DNA of 64,000 bases from Comamonas sp. GTDB lineage: Bacteria > Pseudomonadota > Gammaproteobacteria > Burkholderiales > Burkholderiaceae_C. The notes below the pieces were generated by a model. That model was not told where the DNA came from. It did not search any database and worked only from the letters and a program-made list of their open reading frames with translations. Below, in pieces: positions 8,131 to 19,272 of this stretch; the first letter of the stretch is position 1, and every line of letters begins with the position of its first letter. Both the position numbers and the translations under genes were made by a program. The DNA is taken from positions 62,001 to 126,000 of the forward strand of contig JAQVCA010000008.1 in the NCBI GenBank assembly GCA_028690035.1, read 5' to 3'.

Positions 8131-8967
8131 TCAGGCGTGCAGCTGTACGAAGCCCAGACCCGTCACCCACTCGGGCACGGCAGCGTAGTCGATGATTTCC
8201 CCCTTGGCACCTGGCATGGCCCCCATGGCACAGGCCCACTGACGGATTTCCATGCCGCCGTTGCCCCCGTTGGCCAAGATGTATTCGTCAGTCAGCGCAC
8301 CCATGCCTGCCAAGTCACCACGCACGGCGTAGTCCATGATTTCGCGGTCAAAGACCTCATTAACCTTGCCCATTTCAGGCACGCCCACCCAGTGGCTAAT
8401 ACCTCCGCTGCCAATGACTACCACGCGCTCGTCCTCGGGGCTTGCCTCGATGGCAGCTTTGATAGCACCGCCCAAAGCAATGGCACGCTGCATCTTGATA
8501 AAAGGATCCACACCCGAAGCTAGATAGACTGGAATCGTGCCTATGCGCTGACCCTGAGCGCGCACCGGCTCGACGATGAGCTGGTTAGGGATTGCCACGG
8601 CATGATCCACCGTGAAGGCGCGCCCCACAGCCCAGTCAAAGCCGTTGTCCTTGCCGTGTTCGGCAATGAAGGAAGCCAGCTTCTGGCTATCGGGAATCAC
8701 GCCACGGCGCAGACCGGGTAGGGCATCAATGGGGCCATCGATGTCGCCCGTACCAATCAGATACTGAGGCAGGCATCCTGTGCCAAACAGCATGTAGTGG
8801 TCAGCACCAATGATCACCACGCTGGTTGCATTGAGTTGCGCCAAACGCTGCGCGCAGGTAGCAAAAGCACCCCACATGCGCTGAGCCACCGATTCTTGCG
8901 GAGCCTCAGGCGCAACAAACATCACCGGATCGTGCGGCACCAAAAAGCCGCCAACAATTTTTCCCAC
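8131..8967 (-). CDS. Class III extradiol dioxygenase, LigB-type catalytic subunit
   Basis: 278 residues starting with GTG at 8967, with AAGGA about 8 bases upstream. LigB-family iron ligands are visible as H12 (VPHDP), H57 (GADHY) and a glutamate in NGGNGGMEI near residue 240. A conserved acid/base histidine lies in GGISHW. The family cleaves a catechol ring next to its hydroxyls, forming a ring-opened enol acid. The next upstream gene is a LigA-type small subunit, so the enzyme is split in two chains as in LigAB or CarBaBb. Together with the C-C hydrolase it implies meta-cleavage of a substituted catechol. Confidence 0.88.
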   Translation of the reverse strand: MGKIVGGFLVPHDPVMFVAPEAPQESVAQRMWGAFATCAQRLAQLNATSVVIIGADHYMLFGTGCLPQYLIGTGDIDGPIDALPGLRRGVIPDSQKLASFIAEHGKDNGFDWAVGRAFTVDHAVAIPNQLIVEPVRAQGQRIGTIPVYLASGVDPFIKMQRAIALGGAIKAAIEASPEDERVVVIGSGGISHWVGVPEMGKVNEVFDREIMDYAVRGDLAGMGALTDEYILANGGNGGMEIRQWACAMGAMPGAKGEIIDYAAVPEWVTGLGFVQLHA

Positions 8968-8980
8968 AGCCAGTCCTTCT

Positions 8981-9280
8981 TTATTGTTTGAGGGCAGCAG
9001 AGAACACAGGCTCTGATGCGTCGGATTGAGGGCGCAGGGCCTTCATGTAGGCCACAGGCGAACGGTTGGGGGCGTTTTCTTGCCAGAACCCCATCGTCAG
9101 CATCGGATGCACACCGTGCTTTTGCAGCGCCGCCACATCAAAGTTTTGCACCCAGTGGCGCTCTTGCTCGGTGAGGGCATAGCGCTCAAGCAGCTTGTCG
9201 CTGTCTTCTTTGAAGCGTTGCTTCATGCTGCGGTCGACACACAGTTGGTACAGCAGCTTTTCCACCACGTTACGGCTCAT
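8981..9280 (-). CDS. LigA-type small subunit of the extradiol dioxygenase
   Basis: 99 residues, mostly helical, resembling the alpha chain of protocatechuate 4,5-dioxygenase (CVDRSMKQRFKED, RYALTEQERHWV, FDVAALQKHGVHPMLTMGF). In this family the small chain caps the active site of LigB. It lies 13 bases before the LigB gene and 12 bases after the hydrolase, so the three are surely co-transcribed. ATG at 9280. Confidence 0.85.
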   Translation of the reverse strand: MSRNVVEKLLYQLCVDRSMKQRFKEDSDKLLERYALTEQERHWVQNFDVAALQKHGVHPMLTMGFWQENAPNRSPVAYMKALRPQSDASEPVFSAALKQ

Positions 9281-9292
9281 GACGCAGTCCTT

Positions 9293-10114
9293 TTATGCGC
9301 AGAAATCGCGCACCAATTGCAAAAAGCGGGTGCGGTGCTCGGTCTGCACCCAGTGGCCGCACTGGCCAAAGAGGTGCAGCTCCGCTTTGGGGATGGCGTG
9401 GGCCAACAGCCAGCCGCACTGCACCGGCACCACCTTGTCTTCGCGGCCATGCAGCACCAGCGTGGGTGCTTGCACCTTGGCCAGAACTGCCTCGGGAAAG
9501 CCTTTGAGGATGGTGGGGCCGTTGGGATTGGGTTTGGGAATCAGTTGGCTGAGCGCCTCTTGCGCGCCAGGGCGGGCGCTGGCCTCGTAGCGCGTGCGAA
9601 TCATCTCTTCGGTGATGATCGACTGGTCGTAAGGGAACAGGCGCATGGTGCGCTCCATGTTCTCCATCGAAGGCTCGTATTCGGTGGCAGAGCGCAGACC
9701 CGGCGTTTGCTCAAACTCGCCAGCCGGCGTGCCCAGCAGCACCAGCTTATCCACGCGCTCAGGTGCAAACGTGGCCAAACCAATGGCCAAGGCGCCGCCA
9801 AAAGAGTTGCCCACAAAAGAAGCTTTTTCTATCTGCAGTGCATCCAGGATGCCTAGCAGGTGACGTACCCACAGCTTCATGTCGTACTTGCTGCCCGACT
9901 TGAACTCGGTAAAGCCAAAACCGGCGATATCGGGCGCGACCACGCGAAACGCATCTGCCAGATCAGGCATGACCTTGCTCCAGTTGGTCCAAGCAGAAAC
10001 ACCAGGACCCGAGCCATGCAACAAGAACAGAGGTTTGCCTTCGCCTTGCTCGAGGTAGTTGGTCTGGTGATCGGCAGCAACTAAGTTTTTACCGATGCCG
10101 GGGTGTTGTGTCAT
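9293..10114 (-). CDS. Meta-cleavage product (C-C bond) hydrolase, alpha/beta fold
   Basis: 273 residues from the ATG at 10114, chosen over a TTG two codons earlier because GAGGAAT sits about 8 bases upstream. Catalytic triad candidates are S104 (GNSFGG), D226 (GREDKVVP) and H254 (GQCGHW); the oxyanion region is HGSGPG. It is closest in look to BphD/MhpC/CarC enzymes, which hydrolyse the ring-opened product into an acid and 2-hydroxypentadienoate-type fragment. It is the first gene of the minus-strand cluster. No hydratase or aldolase for the lower pathway is visible. Confidence 0.88.
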   Translation of the reverse strand: MTQHPGIGKNLVAADHQTNYLEQGEGKPLFLLHGSGPGVSAWTNWSKVMPDLADAFRVVAPDIAGFGFTEFKSGSKYDMKLWVRHLLGILDALQIEKASFVGNSFGGALAIGLATFAPERVDKLVLLGTPAGEFEQTPGLRSATEYEPSMENMERTMRLFPYDQSIITEEMIRTRYEASARPGAQEALSQLIPKPNPNGPTILKGFPEAVLAKVQAPTLVLHGREDKVVPVQCGWLLAHAIPKAELHLFGQCGHWVQTEHRTRFLQLVRDFCA

Positions 10115-10313
10115 AGTCAATTCCTCAATACAGATATGTATGTGTATGGTGCGCGATTTTGACTAATCTCAAATTGGTGTCGACTGGGGTTTTCCCCAGG
10201 GGGCAAAAAAACATATGTAAATCAACAAGTTATTTTTATTTTTCGTGATTGTGTAACCTGTACAAGTGTTTTATGCGGTGCAGCAACCTTATGCTTGGCG
10301 CAGCGCCTGCTAG
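10115..10313 (-). promoter_or_regulatory. Upstream region of the catabolic cluster
   Basis: This should hold the promoter of the hydrolase operon. A perfect hairpin, CTGGGG-TTTT-CCCCAG, lies at 10184-10199. A perfect 8-base palindrome ACATATGT is at 10211-10218, and a related ATATGTA motif recurs at 10134-10140. These repeats are candidate binding sites for the divergent TetR product. I could not assign a convincing -35/-10 pair. Confidence 0.4.
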
Positions 10314-10665
10314 AGCGTGTTATGAACTGTGCCGAATGATGGTGCGTGCTGTGGGTTGATTTCAGGGATCTCTCATAGGCCCCGCCCGAGCGATGTGAGC
10401 GATGAAGCGTGGAGCTTTGTCGCACCTTATCTAATTTTGATGGATCAAGAAGCACTGCAGCGTCAGCATGATCTGCGAGAAGTTTTCAATGCCCTGCGCT
10501 GGGTGTAGCGCAGCTTTGGCTGGCTGGCCAAGTTCCGACGCTTGGCTCGTGATTACGAGCGACTGCCAGATGTGCTGGGTGGACTGCACTTCGTGGTCTT
10601 TGCCATGCTCATGTTGCCCCACGTTATTCCTTTGATTCGATTGGCGCAAAGTTCATAACACGCAT
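10314..10665 (+). mobile_element. Internally deleted IS5-family element (MITE-like remnant)
   Basis: The ends are inverted repeats: AGCGTGTTATGAACT at 10314-10328 and its near-perfect complement ending at 10665. Each is bordered by CTAG (10310-10313 and 10666-10669), a plausible 4-base target duplication of the YTAR type used by IS5. The 352-base interior encodes only the two ends of an IS5-type transposase. It lies between the catabolic cluster and the TetR gene. Confidence 0.75.
10356..10658 (+). pseudogene. Deleted transposase remnant, IS5 family
   Basis: One frame reads through an N-terminal IS4/IS5-type segment (SDEAWSFVAPYL, LREVFNALRW), hits TAG at 10506-10508, then continues as the C-terminal segment (RSFGWLAKFRRLARDYERLP, HFVVFAMLML). 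The DDE core in between is missing, so the product cannot be active. The ends are well preserved relative to the deletion, which suggests it could be mobilised in trans by a complete copy elsewhere (inference). Confidence 0.75.
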
Positions 10666-10720
10666 CTAGAATCCCGCCTTCCTCCGAGTTGCCCTTGCCG
10701 CTAATATCTTTTTGAAATTA

Positions 10721-11314
10721 ATGTCCGTAATCAGAAACCAGTTGACGCCTGCCGATTGGGTTGCTGCGGCCACCCATGTGTTGCGGGACCAAAGCATCGA
10801 TGCCGTGCGCGTGGACGTATTGGCCAAGGTGCTCAATGTCACCCGAGGCAGTTTTTATTGGCACTTTAAAGACCGCCAAGATCTGCTGGAGCGCATGCTC
10901 ACCGGCTGGCGCGATGCCGCCACCGAGCAAATCATTCATCGCTTTGAAAAAAGCGGCGCTACGCCGCAGATGTTGATAAAAGAGCTACTTTTGCTTCCAT
11001 TTCGCGGCCAATCGGCGCAAAACTCTGCAGCCATTGAGTTGGCTATTCGCGAATGGGCACGCCGTGACGATTTGGCGCGCCAAGCGCTTGAACAGGTCGA
11101 TGCGCAGCGCCTGGCGTACGTGACGCGCTGTTTTGAAGCCCTAGGCTTTTCAGCCGCCGAAGCCAAGCAGCGCGCCTTCATGCTCTATGGCTACATGCTC
11201 AGCGAATCGCTGCTGCGCACCCAAGGCACGCCAGAAGAGTGCCAAGCGCGGCGCCAGTTTGTGGAGCACACCCTGCTGCAGCCCAGCGCGCAGGCGCCGC
11301 AAACCAGCGCTTAG
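10721..11314 (+). CDS. TetR-family transcriptional regulator
   Basis: 197 residues from the ATG at 10721 (an in-frame TTG at 10712 is less likely). The N-terminal helix-turn-helix is clear: LAKVLNVTRGSFYWHFKDRQ around residues 35-55. The C-terminal ligand domain is unassigned. It is divergent from the catabolic cluster but separated from it by the deleted IS element. It is therefore the best local candidate regulator, although the insertion may have altered the link. It converges with fghA downstream, with a shared strong terminator between. Confidence 0.88.
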   Translation: MSVIRNQLTPADWVAAATHVLRDQSIDAVRVDVLAKVLNVTRGSFYWHFKDRQDLLERMLTGWRDAATEQIIHRFEKSGATPQMLIKELLLLPFRGQSAQNSAAIELAIREWARRDDLARQALEQVDAQRLAYVTRCFEALGFSAAEAKQRAFMLYGYMLSESLLRTQGTPEECQARRQFVEHTLLQPSAQAPQTSA

Positions 11315-11368
11315 ATCTGCCCTCTCTGCTATCCCCCAGCTTGTGCAGCGAAGCGGGAGTGCCTGCAC

Positions 11369-11417
11369 AAGCAACAAGGCCCAAGCGGTGCCAGCACCGG
11401 CTTGGGCTTTGTTGCTT
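11369..11417. terminator. Long bidirectional terminator hairpin between tetR and fghA
   Basis: AAGCAACAAGGCCCAAGCGG pairs with the arm ending CTTGGGCTTTGTTGCTT, a stem of about 20 pairs around a small loop. It lies between two convergent genes and should stop transcription from both sides. Confidence 0.75.
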
Positions 11418-11447
11418 GGATGTGGGATGGCGGCAGCGTCCCCAGCG

Positions 11448-12284
11448 TTAGCTGGTGCGCAGCGCTTGCGCGTGGTGCGCCAGGTGCTCGCCGATCAAGC
11501 TGGCGATGAAGTAGTAGCTGTGGTCGTAGCCCGGCTGCAGGCGCAGCGTCAGCGGATGTCCCGCTGCGGCGCAGGCCGCCTGCAAGCGCTCAGGCTGGAG
11601 CTGGGTGGCTAAAAACTCATCGTCCGCGCCTTGGTCCACCAGCAGGGGCAAGCGCTCTGTGGCGCTGGCCACCAGTGCCACCGTATCGTGCGCGGCCCAG
11701 GCGGTGCGGTCCTCGCCCAGGTAGGCGCGGAAGGCTTTTTGCCCCCACGGCACCTGGCTGGGTGCGACGATGGGCGCGAATGCCGACACGCTGGCATAGC
11801 GCCCCGGATGGCGCAGCGCCAAGGTCAGCGCCCCGTGCCCGCCCATGCTGTGGCCACAAATGGCGCGTCGCTGGGTGGCGGGAAAGTGCTGCTCGATCAG
11901 CGCGGGCAGCTCCTGCACCACGTAGTCTTCCATGCGAAAGTGCGGCGCCCAGGGTGCCTGCGTGGCGTTCAGGTAAAAGCCCGCGCCCTGGCCCAGATCG
12001 TAGGCCGGGTCGTTGGCCACGGCCTCGCCGCGTGGGCTGGTGTCGGGCGCCACCAAAATCAACCCGTGCTGCGCAGCGTGCTGCTGCGCCCCGGCCTTGG
12101 TGATGAAGTTCTGCTCGGTGCAGGTCAGGCCCGAGAGCCAATACACCACCGGGCAGCGCTCCCCGGCCAGCGCCGCCGGGGGCAGGTACACGCCCAGCTT
12201 CATCGCGCAGCCCAGCGTGGCGCTGGCGTGCTGCCAGACCTCTTGCCGACCGCCAAAACAGGCGTGTTGTTCGATGCGTTCCAT
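11448..12284 (-). CDS. fghA: S-formylglutathione hydrolase
   Basis: 278 residues from the ATG at 12284 with AGGAG 8 bases upstream; an ATG five codons earlier lacks this. The esterase D family is plain: [24 protein letters not shown], nucleophile S146 in [14 protein letters not shown] with the likely acid Asp, and GYDHSYYF with the catalytic His. It hydrolyses S-formylglutathione to formate and glutathione in the cytoplasm. It lies downstream of frmA on the same strand, so together they complete glutathione-dependent formaldehyde oxidation. Confidence 0.95.
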   Translation of the reverse strand: MERIEQHACFGGRQEVWQHASATLGCAMKLGVYLPPAALAGERCPVVYWLSGLTCTEQNFITKAGAQQHAAQHGLILVAPDTSPRGEAVANDPAYDLGQGAGFYLNATQAPWAPHFRMEDYVVQELPALIEQHFPATQRRAICGHSMGGHGALTLALRHPGRYASVSAFAPIVAPSQVPWGQKAFRAYLGEDRTAWAAHDTVALVASATERLPLLVDQGADDEFLATQLQPERLQAACAAAGHPLTLRLQPGYDHSYYFIASLIGEHLAHHAQALRTS

Positions 12285-12302
12285 GGAAAAGCTCCTCATT
12301 CA

Positions 12303-12322
12303 ATAGCTGCTTACGCTGACTG
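12303..12322. repeat. Half copy of the dispersed AGCTGC...CGCT palindromic repeat
   Basis: ATAGCTGCTTACGCTGA matches the outer arm of the repeat family also found at 13504, 17458, 23508, 31857, 40498, 49977 and 60928. The second arm is absent. It sits between frmA and fghA. Confidence 0.45.
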
Positions 12323-12359
12323 GTTCTAGATTTTTGGCACTTTGGTGCCCGAAACCCAA

Positions 12360-14971
<2,612 letters not shown>

Positions 14972-14979
14972 AAGCACAC

Positions 14980-15005
14980 AAAAAAACCGCCCATGTCGGG
15001 CGGTT
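14980..15005 (-). terminator. Intrinsic terminator after grxD
   Basis: CCGCCC at 14987-14992 pairs with GGGCGG at 14998-15003, followed on the minus strand by seven Ts. It ends transcription of grxD but directly abuts the next same-strand gene. Confidence 0.85.
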
Positions 15006-15066
15006 CATCATAAGCGCACTGCCTCAAAGCAGGGCAGGGCACGCCCCTCAGAGGCGGATGCTGGAC

Positions 15067-15384
15067 TTAGGCGGCCAGCACTTTTTGCAGCTCGCCGGAT
15101 TCGTACATCTCCATCATGATGTCCGAGCCACCGATGAACTCGCCCTTGATGTACAGCTGCGGAATGGTCGGCCACTGGCTGTAGTCCTTGATGCCCTGGC
15201 GGATTTCGGCATCCTCCAGCACGTTCACCGTGGCGATTTTGTCTTGCTCTACACCGCAAGCCTTCAGGATTTGCACGGCGCGGCCCGAGAAGCCGCACTG
15301 CGGAAAGCTGGCGCTGCCCTTCATGAACAGCAGGATGTCGTTGGATTTGACCAATTGGTCGATGCGTTGGTGAACGTCGCTCAT
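15067..15384 (-). CDS. grxD: Monothiol glutaredoxin, Grx4 type
   Basis: 105 residues. The monothiol active site CGFS is at 30-33 (FPQCGFSGRA), with the WPTIPQLYI and GGSDIMMEMY glutathione-binding segments. Grx4 proteins bind a bridging [2Fe-2S] cluster with glutathione and take part in iron-sulphur cluster transfer. It is followed by a clear terminator. It lies downstream of prmC on the same strand with a 97-base gap. Confidence 0.96.
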   Translation of the reverse strand: MSDVHQRIDQLVKSNDILLFMKGSASFPQCGFSGRAVQILKACGVEQDKIATVNVLEDAEIRQGIKDYSQWPTIPQLYIKGEFIGGSDIMMEMYESGELQKVLAA

Positions 15385-15481
15385 GCAGATAACTCCGGCT
15401 AAAAAGACGATGCGCCGCCAAGGGCGCAGAAGCCGGGCATTATTTCACTGTCTGTGTGGGCGTGGGCGCTGTGGGGTCGGC

Positions 15482-16339
15482 CTAGGCGCACGCGGGCCAC
15501 TGCCCACCGCTGCAGCGCCATTGCCCGGCCAAATCCTGACGGCTGCACACGCTGGCAAAACCCGCCGCGTGCAAAATGGCCTGCACGTCCTGCGCCTGAT
15601 CCCAACCATGCTCCAGCAGCAACCAGCCACCGGGCAGCAGATGCGCGCGCGCTTGCCGGGCGATGGCGCGAATGTCGTCCAGCCCATCGGCACCGCTGGT
15701 CAGCGCCTGGCGCGGCTCGTGGCGCAGGGCGGGCATGTGCGCGTCGTCCTCGCGGATATAGGGCGGATTGCTCACAATCAGTGCAAATGTGCCGGTGACC
15801 TGCTCCAGCCAGTTGGATGCCAGAAACTGCACCGGCAGTTGCAGCGCCTGGGCATTGGCCTGGGCCACGGCCAAAGCATCGCTGCTGGCATCGACGGCCA
15901 GCACCTGCGCCTGCGGGCGCTGGCTTTGCAGCGCCAAGGCAATGGCACCGCTGCCCGTGCCCAAATCCAACACCCGTTCGCGGCCATCGGCAGGCAACAG
16001 CTCCAGCGCCCACTCGACCAAGGTTTCCGTATCCGGGCGCGGATCGAGCACGCGCGCATCCACGCGCAGTGGCAGGCCGAAAAATTCTTTGCAACCCGTC
16101 AGATACGCCACCGGCACGGCATCCAGCCGCTGGGTACAGCAATTTGTATAGTGCTGCGCCTGCTGTGCGGTGAGCACTTGGTCGTCGTGCGTGAGCAGCC
16201 ACGCGCGCTCATGCGTGGCGCGGCCCATCACATGCAGCAGCAGCACTTGGGCGTCGATACGCGCCAGACCCTGCGCCAGTGCGTGTTGCAGTGCCTGCGC
16301 CACGGTGGGCAGGGTGGCGTCAGAGCTGTGCTCAGACAT
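15482..16339 (-). CDS. prmC: Release factor glutamine methyltransferase
   Basis: 285 residues. SAM-binding [13 protein letters not shown] around 123-135 and the NPPY substrate motif at 191-194 mark the HemK/PrmC family. It methylates the glutamine of the GGQ motif in release factors, here encoded by the overlapping prfA. The start overlaps the prfA stop by eight bases, so the pair is translationally coupled. Confidence 0.95.
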   Translation of the reverse strand: MSEHSSDATLPTVAQALQHALAQGLARIDAQVLLLHVMGRATHERAWLLTHDDQVLTAQQAQHYTNCCTQRLDAVPVAYLTGCKEFFGLPLRVDARVLDPRPDTETLVEWALELLPADGRERVLDLGTGSGAIALALQSQRPQAQVLAVDASSDALAVAQANAQALQLPVQFLASNWLEQVTGTFALIVSNPPYIREDDAHMPALRHEPRQALTSGADGLDDIRAIARQARAHLLPGGWLLLEHGWDQAQDVQAILHAAGFASVCSRQDLAGQWRCSGGQWPACA

Positions 16340-17423
16340 TGATCTCCAGCTCTTCCAGCAGCTCGGCCTCGCGGGCGGCTTGCAGTGCGTCCAGGACCTC
16401 GCCCAGGTCGCCTTCCATGATGTTGAGCAGTTTGTAGAGCGTGAGGTTGATGCGGTGGTCGGTCAGGCGCCCTTGCGGGAAGTTGTAGGTGCGGATGCGG
16501 TCGCTGCGGTCGCCGCTGCCCACCAGACCCTTACGCAGCGCCGCTTCTTTGGCTTCGCGCTCTTTGCGCTCTTTTTCTTGGATACGCGCTTGCAGCACCT
16601 GCAGCGCTTTGGCCTTGTTGCTGTGCTGGCTGCGCCCGTCTTGGCACTCGGCGACGATGCCGGTGGGCAAGTGCACCACGCGCACGGCGGAATCGGTTTT
16701 GTTGATGTGCTGGCCCCCGGCGCCGCTGGCGCGGAAGGTGTCGATGCGCAGGTCGGCGGGGTTCAAGGTGATGGCTTGCTGCTCGTCCGGCTCGGGCATG
16801 ACGGCCACGGTGCAGGCGCTGGTGTGGATGCGGCCTTGCGTTTCGGTGGCGGGCACGCGCTGCACGCGGTGGCCGCCCGATTCAAAGCGCAGGCGCCCGT
16901 AGACGTTGTCGCCCTCGATGCGCAGCACCACTTCTTTGAAGCCGCCAATTTCGCTCTCGCTGGCGCTCATGATCTCTACGCGCCAGCCCTGGTTGGCGGC
17001 GTAGCGCGTGTACATGCGCGCCAAGTCACCGGCAAACAGGGCCGATTCGTCGCCGCCGGTGCCGGCGCGAATTTCCATAAAGGCGTTGCGCGCGTCGTCG
17101 GGGTCTTTGGGCAGCAGCAGGCGTTGCAGTTCGGCTTCCAGCTGCACCAGCTCGGCTTGGGCGCTGGCGATTTCTTCGTGGGCCATTTGCGCCATCTCGG
17201 CCATGTCGGGGTCAGCCAGCAGCTCTTGCGCGGTGGCCATGTCGGCCTCGCACTGCACGTAGCGCGCGTAGCGCCCGGCAATTTGCGTCACCTCGGCGTG
17301 CTCGCGCGAGATGCGCCGGTACTGCTGCATATCGCCCATGATGTCTTCGCGGGAGAGCAGAAAGTCCAGCTCTTCCAAGCGCTGGGCGTAGCGCTGCAGC
17401 TGGTGGCGCAGAAAGTCTTGCAT
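16332..17423 (-). CDS. prfA: Peptide chain release factor 1
   Basis: 363 residues. GGQ at 236-238 (GAGGQHINK) drives peptidyl-tRNA hydrolysis. The PAT tripeptide at 191-193 is the RF1 determinant for UAG/UAA recognition. A standard hemA-prfA-prmC order is present on the minus strand, with a dispersed repeat between hemA and prfA. ATG at 17423. Confidence 0.97.
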   Translation of the reverse strand: MQDFLRHQLQRYAQRLEELDFLLSREDIMGDMQQYRRISREHAEVTQIAGRYARYVQCEADMATAQELLADPDMAEMAQMAHEEIASAQAELVQLEAELQRLLLPKDPDDARNAFMEIRAGTGGDESALFAGDLARMYTRYAANQGWRVEIMSASESEIGGFKEVVLRIEGDNVYGRLRFESGGHRVQRVPATETQGRIHTSACTVAVMPEPDEQQAITLNPADLRIDTFRASGAGGQHINKTDSAVRVVHLPTGIVAECQDGRSQHSNKAKALQVLQARIQEKERKEREAKEAALRKGLVGSGDRSDRIRTYNFPQGRLTDHRINLTLYKLLNIMEGDLGEVLDALQAAREAELLEELEINV

Positions 17424-17457
17424 GGTAACAACCTGAAGGTCAGAAGCTATTGAATGA

Positions 17458-17537
17458 ATAGCTGCCAGCGCTTGCTATGCAAGGTTTTTAGGTTGATTTG
17501 CCTTTGAAAATAAAGCCAGATCAGCGCCAGCAGCTAC
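17458..17537. repeat. Dispersed palindromic repeat, degenerate full copy
   Basis: ATAGCTGCCAGCGCTTG on the left and CAGCGCCAGCAGCTA on the right form imperfect complementary ends, with no conserved inner stem. It fills most of the hemA-prfA gap. Confidence 0.6.
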
Positions 17538-17562
17538 GATTAGCGTAGTGTGCTTGGCAGCG

Positions 17563-18858
17563 CTAACGCTCGGCATTGCGCCCGCGCAGAAACAGGCGTT
17601 GCACGGTGGTGGCGGCCTGCTGGCGCTCTGCTTCGCTGCCTTGGCGCAGCGCGGTCAGGCTGCCGTGCAGCATTTTTTGCGTCAGGCCGCGTGCCAGGGC
17701 TTCGAGCACCGCGTCCACATCTTCGCCCTTGGCCAGCAGTTTTTTGGCGCGGGCAATCTCCTGGGCGCGCCAGGCATCGGTTTGCTGGTTGAGCTGCTGG
17801 ATCAGTGGCACCGCCCCGCCTTGCGGGTTGCGTTGCTGCAGCCAGTGCAAAAAGCTTTGCACGCCGTGGTCGATGATGACTTCGGCCTGCTCGACGGCCG
17901 CCTGGCGCTGGGCCTGGCCGGTGCGCACCACGCTGGCCAAATCGTCCACGGTGTACAGGTACACGTCGCGCAGGTCTTTGACTTCGGATTCGATATCGCG
18001 CGGCACGGCCAGATCGACCATGAACAGCGGGCGGTGCTTGCGTTTTTTCAGCGCGCGCTCCACGGCACCCAGGCCGATGATGGGCAGGGTGGACGCGGTG
18101 CAGCTGATGATGGCGTCGTACTCGTGCAGGTGCTCGGGCAGCTCGGCCAGCGGCATGGTGCTGGCACCAAACTGCGCGGCCAGCTTCTCGCCGCGTGCGG
18201 CGGTGCGGTTGGCAATCGTCATCTGCTTGGGGTGGCGTGCGGCAAAGTGGGTCGAGACCAGCTCGATCATCTCGCCCGCGCCGACAAACAGCACGCGAAT
18301 TTGCGTCAAATCTTCAAACAGCTGGCTGGCCAGACGCACAGCGGCAGCGGCCATGCTGATGCTGTGCGCGCCAATTTCGGTGCTGCTGCGCACCTCTTTG
18401 GCCACGGCAAAGCTGCGCTGAAACAGCTGGTGCAAGGTGCTGCCCAGGGCGCCGGCGTCTTCAGCGGCGCGCACGGCGTTTTTGAGCTGACCGAGGATTT
18501 GCGCCTCGCCCAGCACCATGGAATCGAGCCCCGAGGCGACGCGAAACGCATGGCGCGCCACCGAGCCTTCTTCGAGCAGATACGAATGCGAGCGCAGCAC
18601 ATCGGCACTGACGCCGCCCGATTGGGCCAGCCAGCCCAGGGTGTGCTCCAGCGCGGGGGTCTGTGCGGCGCAGTAAATCTCGGTGCGATTGCAGGTGGAG
18701 AGGATGGCCGTTTCCACCTCAGGGTGGTGCGTGGCGCTGGTCAACGCCTGGCGCAGGCCTTGCAGCGTGGGTGCGATCTGATCGAGCGCAAATGCAAAAC
18801 GGCCCCGCAGATCCAGCGGCGCCGTGTTGTGGTTGATACCTAATGCCCAAACTGCCAT
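17563..18858 (-). CDS. hemA: Glutamyl-tRNA reductase
   Basis: 431 residues. N-terminal GINHNTAPLDLR, nucleophilic C56 in STCNRTE, LGEAQILGQLK, and the Rossmann VLFVGAGEMIEL with IANRT. It reduces Glu-tRNA(Glu) to glutamate-1-semialdehyde, the first step of the C5 haem pathway, in the cytoplasm. It is first in the hemA-prfA-prmC-grxD series and divergent from a small membrane-protein gene; the 57-base gap must hold both promoters. Confidence 0.97.
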   Translation of the reverse strand: MAVWALGINHNTAPLDLRGRFAFALDQIAPTLQGLRQALTSATHHPEVETAILSTCNRTEIYCAAQTPALEHTLGWLAQSGGVSADVLRSHSYLLEEGSVARHAFRVASGLDSMVLGEAQILGQLKNAVRAAEDAGALGSTLHQLFQRSFAVAKEVRSSTEIGAHSISMAAAAVRLASQLFEDLTQIRVLFVGAGEMIELVSTHFAARHPKQMTIANRTAARGEKLAAQFGASTMPLAELPEHLHEYDAIISCTASTLPIIGLGAVERALKKRKHRPLFMVDLAVPRDIESEVKDLRDVYLYTVDDLASVVRTGQAQRQAAVEQAEVIIDHGVQSFLHWLQQRNPQGGAVPLIQQLNQQTDAWRAQEIARAKKLLAKGEDVDAVLEALARGLTQKMLHGSLTALRQGSEAERQQAATTVQRLFLRGRNAER

Positions 18859-18915
18859 AACTGCGAATTATAAAATGCCCCATCTATTTAGGGTTTATCC
18901 GATATTAAAGACTTG

Positions 18916-19221
18916 ATGTGGGTCATGACAAGCATGGCAGCAGGCACTTTTTTCTGGCACGCAATGAATTTCCTGGCACCTGCGGCGGTCGTGGCACTGC
19001 TGCTGGGCGGGACTGCGCGCTTGGTGCATGGCCCGTTGCTGGTGCCTCTGGGGTGGGCGGTGGGTCTGAATTTTGTGCTGGGTAGCCTGGTGCTGGGCCT
19101 GGGGCTGGTGCTGTCGGGCAGCGATGGTCGCCTAGCGACCTACGCCTTTTTGGTGCTGGCCATGGGCAGCTGCCAGTGGCTGCTCACGCGTACGCCAGGG
19201 GAGGCTGGGGCGACGCCTTGA
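18916..19221 (+). CDS. Small hydrophobic membrane protein, function unknown
   Basis: 101 residues from the ATG at 18916; later ATGs at 18925 and 18934 are also possible. Three hydrophobic stretches are visible (FLAPAAVVALLLGG; LGWAVGLNFVLGSLVLGLGLVL; ATYAFLVLAMGSCQWLL), so it is probably an inner-membrane protein. I do not recognise a family. It is divergent from hemA and 51 bases upstream of the LysR gene. Confidence 0.6.
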   Translation: MWVMTSMAAGTFFWHAMNFLAPAAVVALLLGGTARLVHGPLLVPLGWAVGLNFVLGSLVLGLGLVLSGSDGRLATYAFLVLAMGSCQWLLTRTPGEAGATP

Positions 19222-19272
19222 TGTGCGCGGTGCGCTGCCCACAGCGCCCGGGGCCAGCGCGATAATCGCGCC

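Noticed and set aside
10184-10199. CTGGGG-TTTT-CCCCAG as an intrinsic terminator
   Set aside because: No run of Ts follows on either strand.
10506-10508. In-frame TAG in the transposase remnant as a recoded codon
   Set aside because: The catalytic core is missing around this point, so the stop marks a deletion join in a pseudogene, not recoding.
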